Part shown: positions 60,529-64,000 of the stretch, one piece after another
How positions within the stretch are numbered: the stretch's first letter is position 1
Layout: the number at the start of each line of letters is the position of its first letter
Assembly: GCF_018991925.1 (NCBI RefSeq)
Contig: NW_024753828.1
Span: forward strand, 2,094,014 to 2,158,013
Direction: 5' to 3'
Source: Homarus americanus
Lineage: Eukaryota; Arthropoda; Malacostraca; Decapoda; Nephropidae
Length of the DNA stretch: 64,000 nucleotides
Notes under the pieces: generated by a model
Told to the model about the DNA's origin: nothing
What the model saw: the letters and a program-made list of their open reading frames with translations, nothing else
Database searches by the model: none
Made by a program: the position numbers and the translations under genes

Positions 60529-62003
60529 CAGTCGACCCTCGTTAATTCGGACCCCTTTAATCCGGATTTCGGATAATTCGGACAAAATCTGAACTTTTTT
60601 TCTTTTTTTTTTGTAGGAATATTACCTATGCGGACTTTAAGCTAAAATGCTGGTCCACCCACTGCTGGGATAAAACACCAGCGTCTTTTTGGTTAAATGT
60701 AACATCTCCACCACTAGTGTGGGGGGGGGGATGCAACTTTTAGCTTCAGACATAAAAAATATTTACCATTTACTGCCAGTAAACAATGGAAACGTAAAAT
60801 ATGTACCAATTAGTAATGAAAAGTTGTGCAGTTCCTTCAGCAAATGAATCTCACCAACTTACAATAGGCTAAATTACCTTACAACGTGTTTTCAGTAGTC
60901 TATGTTGAAGTTCTTAGCACAGGCTATCTTATCATATCATATACGGTATCACAGTTCTCATTGATCTACAAAAAAATACTGGTAATAAAAACCTTTTCGA
61001 TATTTCACACTTAATATAATACCCGGTAATCTACTTCAACCTCCTATTGTTTACAACGACGCATGACACACCACCAGCTGTTGCTTGTATCAGCTAGACG
61101 GTACACGTGTTTTTCGAATCGTTTTCAGTTAAAAAACTGTTACATCACATGTATATTTTACCTTAACTGTGCCTGAATGAATATATTCTCGGAAATAAAT
61201 AGTAGTTTTGCTGAAACGTGATGTATTTTAATGTAAAATAGGATAAAATACATGACGAAAACAAAAGATTTTACCTAACCTTCTGATGTTCACGAGAAGT
61301 TACTAGTTTTTTAATAGTTTTGGTTAAAATACTGTTATATTACAATGGTATTCTATTCATACTGTGCTTGATATAATGCATTCACGGAAATGTAATATTT
61401 TTGCTGAAATGACGTACGTACAGTATTACAGTGGAAAGTGGGATAAAATCGACGAAAACAATGACTTTGAAATACAGCTAGACCCCGACTTACGATGGGG
61501 TTAGGGACCCAAATCCAGGTCGTAAGTCCGACATAGATTAAAAAAATTTTTTTTTTTTTTTTTTAATAAAAAATCTACAATGAAATACAGTACAGTAAAA
61601 GTAATGAATAATGAGGAATGGATACAGTACAGTGAAAGTAATAAATAATAAGGAATGGATACAGTGTGACTGAGCACTTACCTTTAATGTAGTCAGCTAA
61701 ATGCACATGGGGCCCCCATAATTTTCTAATTATACATGGAGACTACATTAACTGGAAACGTTTCGGTATAGAAAATGCGTGTGTCATTTGGGAAAGAAAG
61801 AAAAAAAAAAAAAATAATAATAATAATAATAATAATAAAAAATCTGCGGCGGTCGTAAGTCCCGACGGTCGTAAGTCCACGTAGTCGTAAGTCAGGGTCT
61901 AGCTGTATAATGCAATATTAACCCCTAAATCGGTTAATTTGGACAATCGGCTAAAACGGACACCCTTCCCCCCCTATTAGTCCGAATTAAAGGGGGTCGA
62001 CTG
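60529..62003. mobile_element. Tigger-like element, family F (1475 bp, host of a nested MITE)
   Basis: CAGTCGACCCTCGTTAATTC at 60529 and complement AATTAAAGGGGGTCGACTG ending 62003, TA on both sides. Interior AT-rich without transposase. Family G is inserted at 61475-61905, so the original length was about 1.04 kb. Confidence 0.88.
61475..61905. mobile_element. Tigger-like MITE, family G, nested in family F
   Basis: CAGCTAGACCCCGACTTACG and complement CGTAAGTCAGGGTCTAGCTG, TA duplicated on both sides, 431 bp. Contains poly-T and (AAT)n runs and several GTCGTAAGTC phrases. Confidence 0.9.
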
Positions 62004-62005
62004 TA

Positions 62006-62475
62006 CAGTAATATCACCGATAACTGGAATCCCTAAACCTTGAACTCTCCGATAGCCGGAATTGAAATTTTCTCGGAAAATCATTCCCAAAGCCAAAATT
62101 TTCCAAAATTCCGGCTTTGGGAACGATTTTCCGAGGGGCACATTTTCCGGAAAATTCAGAGAAAATTTTCCCGATACCCCGATATGGGGGTATTTTTTTC
62201 CGGATTATGAGAGATGATGTAAGTGGCATTTTCTGGAAATTCCGAGAAAACTTTTCCGTTGCCCAGAAAATTCCGGGGATGGGGGATATTTTTCCGGGTT
62301 CAAGAGATGCTGTAATGGGCCATTTCTAGAAATTCAGAGAACATTTTTCCATTACCCGGAAAATTCCAAGGATGAGGGATTTTTTCCCGGCTTTGAGAGT
62401 CGTCTCGTTACCCGGAAATCTCTCATTCCTGGAAGTGCTCTGCACCAATTGGTCAGGCTAACGGGGATATCACCG
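62006..62475 (+). mobile_element. Tigger-like MITE, family B (complete, 470 bp)
   Basis: CAGTAATATCACCGATAACT at 62006; right end ACGGGGATATCACCG at 62475, followed by TA. Shares the TA at 62004-62005 with family F. Internal 88-bp tandem units (CGGAAAATTCCGGGGATGGG) about 2.5 times. Confidence 0.82.
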
Positions 62476-62522
62476 TATTACAGTCAGCTAAGTGAACAGT
62501 GTCTGCTGGTGTACAGTATATA

Positions 62523-63296
62523 CAGTGATCCCTCGGTTAACGAACGCCTCAGTTAACAAAATTTCGGTTAACGAATTACCTTCCATAAGAATCTTCAATT
62601 CGGTTAACGAACAAAAACTCGGTTAATGAAATTTTTACGAAATCATGTCAACATGTTTTCGCTTGCTCACCAGCTGGAATATTAGTCTGCCAATACAGTA
62701 ATTGGTTCTAGGGCTTAAATTCATTCCCATTTGAGTAAATATCAAGAAGGTTGTACTATTCAATAATTTTCCAAGTTTTATATTAAAACTTTAGTCATTT
62801 TAACACTTATTTAACATAATTGCAGTACAGGAAATTAGTTTTTGGTGTGCCAATCAGCCACTTGACTCACCCAGTCAAAATATTCAAGACACTAACAAAA
62901 TAGATGCTCACTCTACTGTCAACAGAGCCTAACTGACGCCTTGTGGCTGAGTCAAGCGTCTGATGGGCGCACAAAAATTAGTTCCCTGTACTGCATATAT
63001 TATCAATATGTTGAATAAATGTTAAAATGACTAATAATTTTAATATAAAAAATGCAAAAATATAAAAGAGCACAACTTTATTAATATTTACTCCACTGGA
63101 AACGAATGTAAACATAGAACAGATTACTGAATTGGCAGACTAGCCCATCAGCTGATCAGCTGATGCTCACAATAAAATGTGAAGTTCGTAGGGTAATTGA
63201 ATTTTTGTTCGTTAACCAAATTGAAGATTCTTATAGAAAGTAATTCGTTAACCGAAATTTTGTAAACCGAATCGTTCGTTAACCGAGGGACCACTG
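62523..63296 (+). mobile_element. Tigger-like MITE, family A copy 3
   Basis: CAGTGATCCCTCGGTTAACG at 62523 and complement CGTTAACCGAGGGACCACTG at 63296, TA both sides, 774 bp. Confidence 0.88.
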
Positions 63297-63469
63297 TACA
63301 ATACAGTAGAGTACTATGTATATACAATGCCTCATAGGTAAAAATTAATGTCAACAGAAACGCATTCCCATATATGCAAAGGCACGAAATTTATTTCTCT
63401 ATCCCAATCAGAGCAGATGTTGTGAATAAAAGGATTATACACTTTTTTGCTAACAGCCTCGTGCCTCAA

Positions 63470-63690
63470 AAATACCTTAGCTTTTGTCTTTACTCAAGAG
63501 ATCTTTAGGTCACAAGACCCACTAATCCCCCACCCAACAATGGGTGACCTGATATTGCATTAGGTCAGGTTAATGACATGACCGAATAATTCCCCACCCA
63601 ACCTCCATTGCAAGTGCTAAGACATCATTACAGTTATATATTATAGTCAGCTGAGAGAAGTGTCTGTCTACTCAAGGCTAAAGATTGCAG
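63470..63690 (+). repeat. Dispersed repeat family N
   Basis: CACTAATCCCCCACCCAAC, GGGTGACCTGATATTGCATT, ending near AGTGTCTGTCTACTCAAGGC as in the 47-kb copy. Confidence 0.6.
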
Positions 63691-64000
63691 GAACTGCTGG
63701 CGAGTACAGTACAGTATACAGTAAAATAGTAGAGTAGCATACATTATTTTGTTAACAGTATGAGCAATATTGTACATATACCGTACAGTGGTGGTTGCGT
63801 AAATAACTACAGCTCCTGCAAGAGGTGTCGTTTAGACTCGTGGTAAATACCACTTGTCTTTGCTGTAACACACAACTCCATTCATGCCCGTATTATATAG
63901 ATCATTGGTTTGTTAAAAAAAAAAAAAAACACACACACACACACACACTTCATCCTTGACCACCGACGGGTCAAGACGGGTCAGACGCACCTGGCGCTGC
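63691..64000. other. Right end of window; A-run and (CA)n
   Basis: An A15 run and (CA)n at about 63916-63948. CATGCCCGTATTATAT near 63884 continues the family N-associated sequence. No gene recognised. Confidence 0.5.

Overview
The window is eukaryotic, intron-bearing and AT-rich. It is almost entirely repeat-derived: CR1/L2-type LINEs, Ty3/Gypsy and DIRS-like retroelements, many TA-flanked Tigger/pogo-like DNA transposons, tRNA-derived SINEs, and long TA, CA, AAT, minisatellite and satellite arrays. This mix, especially CR1-like elements with PHD-finger or SGNH ORF1 proteins, suggests an arthropod and most probably a decapod crustacean. That assignment is an inference, because no conserved single-copy gene fixes the taxon.

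Layout. 1-1.94 kb: the 5' half of a CR1/L2-like LINE on the minus strand, headed by two 215-bp tandem monomers. 2.24-7.88 kb: a recent direct duplication of about 1.95 kb. Each copy carries the same small minus-strand gene: TATA box, 5' UTR exon, signal-peptide exon, cysteine-rich exon, 3' exon with AATAAA. It encodes an 85-residue secreted peptide with a CCxCP...CCxCP pattern that I do not recognise. A 5'-truncated LINE sits about 50 bp upstream of the TATA box in the second copy. 7.9-8.35 kb: two tRNA-derived SINEs. 9.9-13.8 kb: a badly decayed CR1 element with an SGNH-type ORF1 (minus). 15.0-16.8 kb: a G-rich minisatellite. 17.67-18.99 kb: 44 copies of a 30-bp satellite without a single length change. 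19.05-19.84 kb: a broken cysteine-rich/Kazal-like gene fragment fused to a Gypsy RNase H fragment. 20.3-24.6 kb: a nearly full-length second copy of the 1-kb LINE family (plus). 24.6-28.5 kb: three retroelement pieces, namely a LINE RT fragment, a Gypsy integrase plus LTR (minus), and a Gypsy RT joined to a broken envelope gene (plus).

29-64 kb: a dense field of Tigger-like elements defined by paired terminal inverted repeats and TA duplications. They include nested and back-to-back insertions (60.5-63.3 kb), a CR1 insertion inside one (34.6-36.1 kb), a DIRS tyrosine-recombinase fragment (41.5-42.8 kb), a PHD/coiled-coil reading frame split by later insertions (52.7-56.0 kb), and a decayed LINE RT (56.4-57.2 kb).

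Apart from the duplicated peptide gene, the only other candidate host coding exon is a splice-bounded 71-codon exon at 58228-58440 (minus). No rRNA genes, CRISPR arrays or bacterial features are present. Nothing in the mobile elements looks fully intact.
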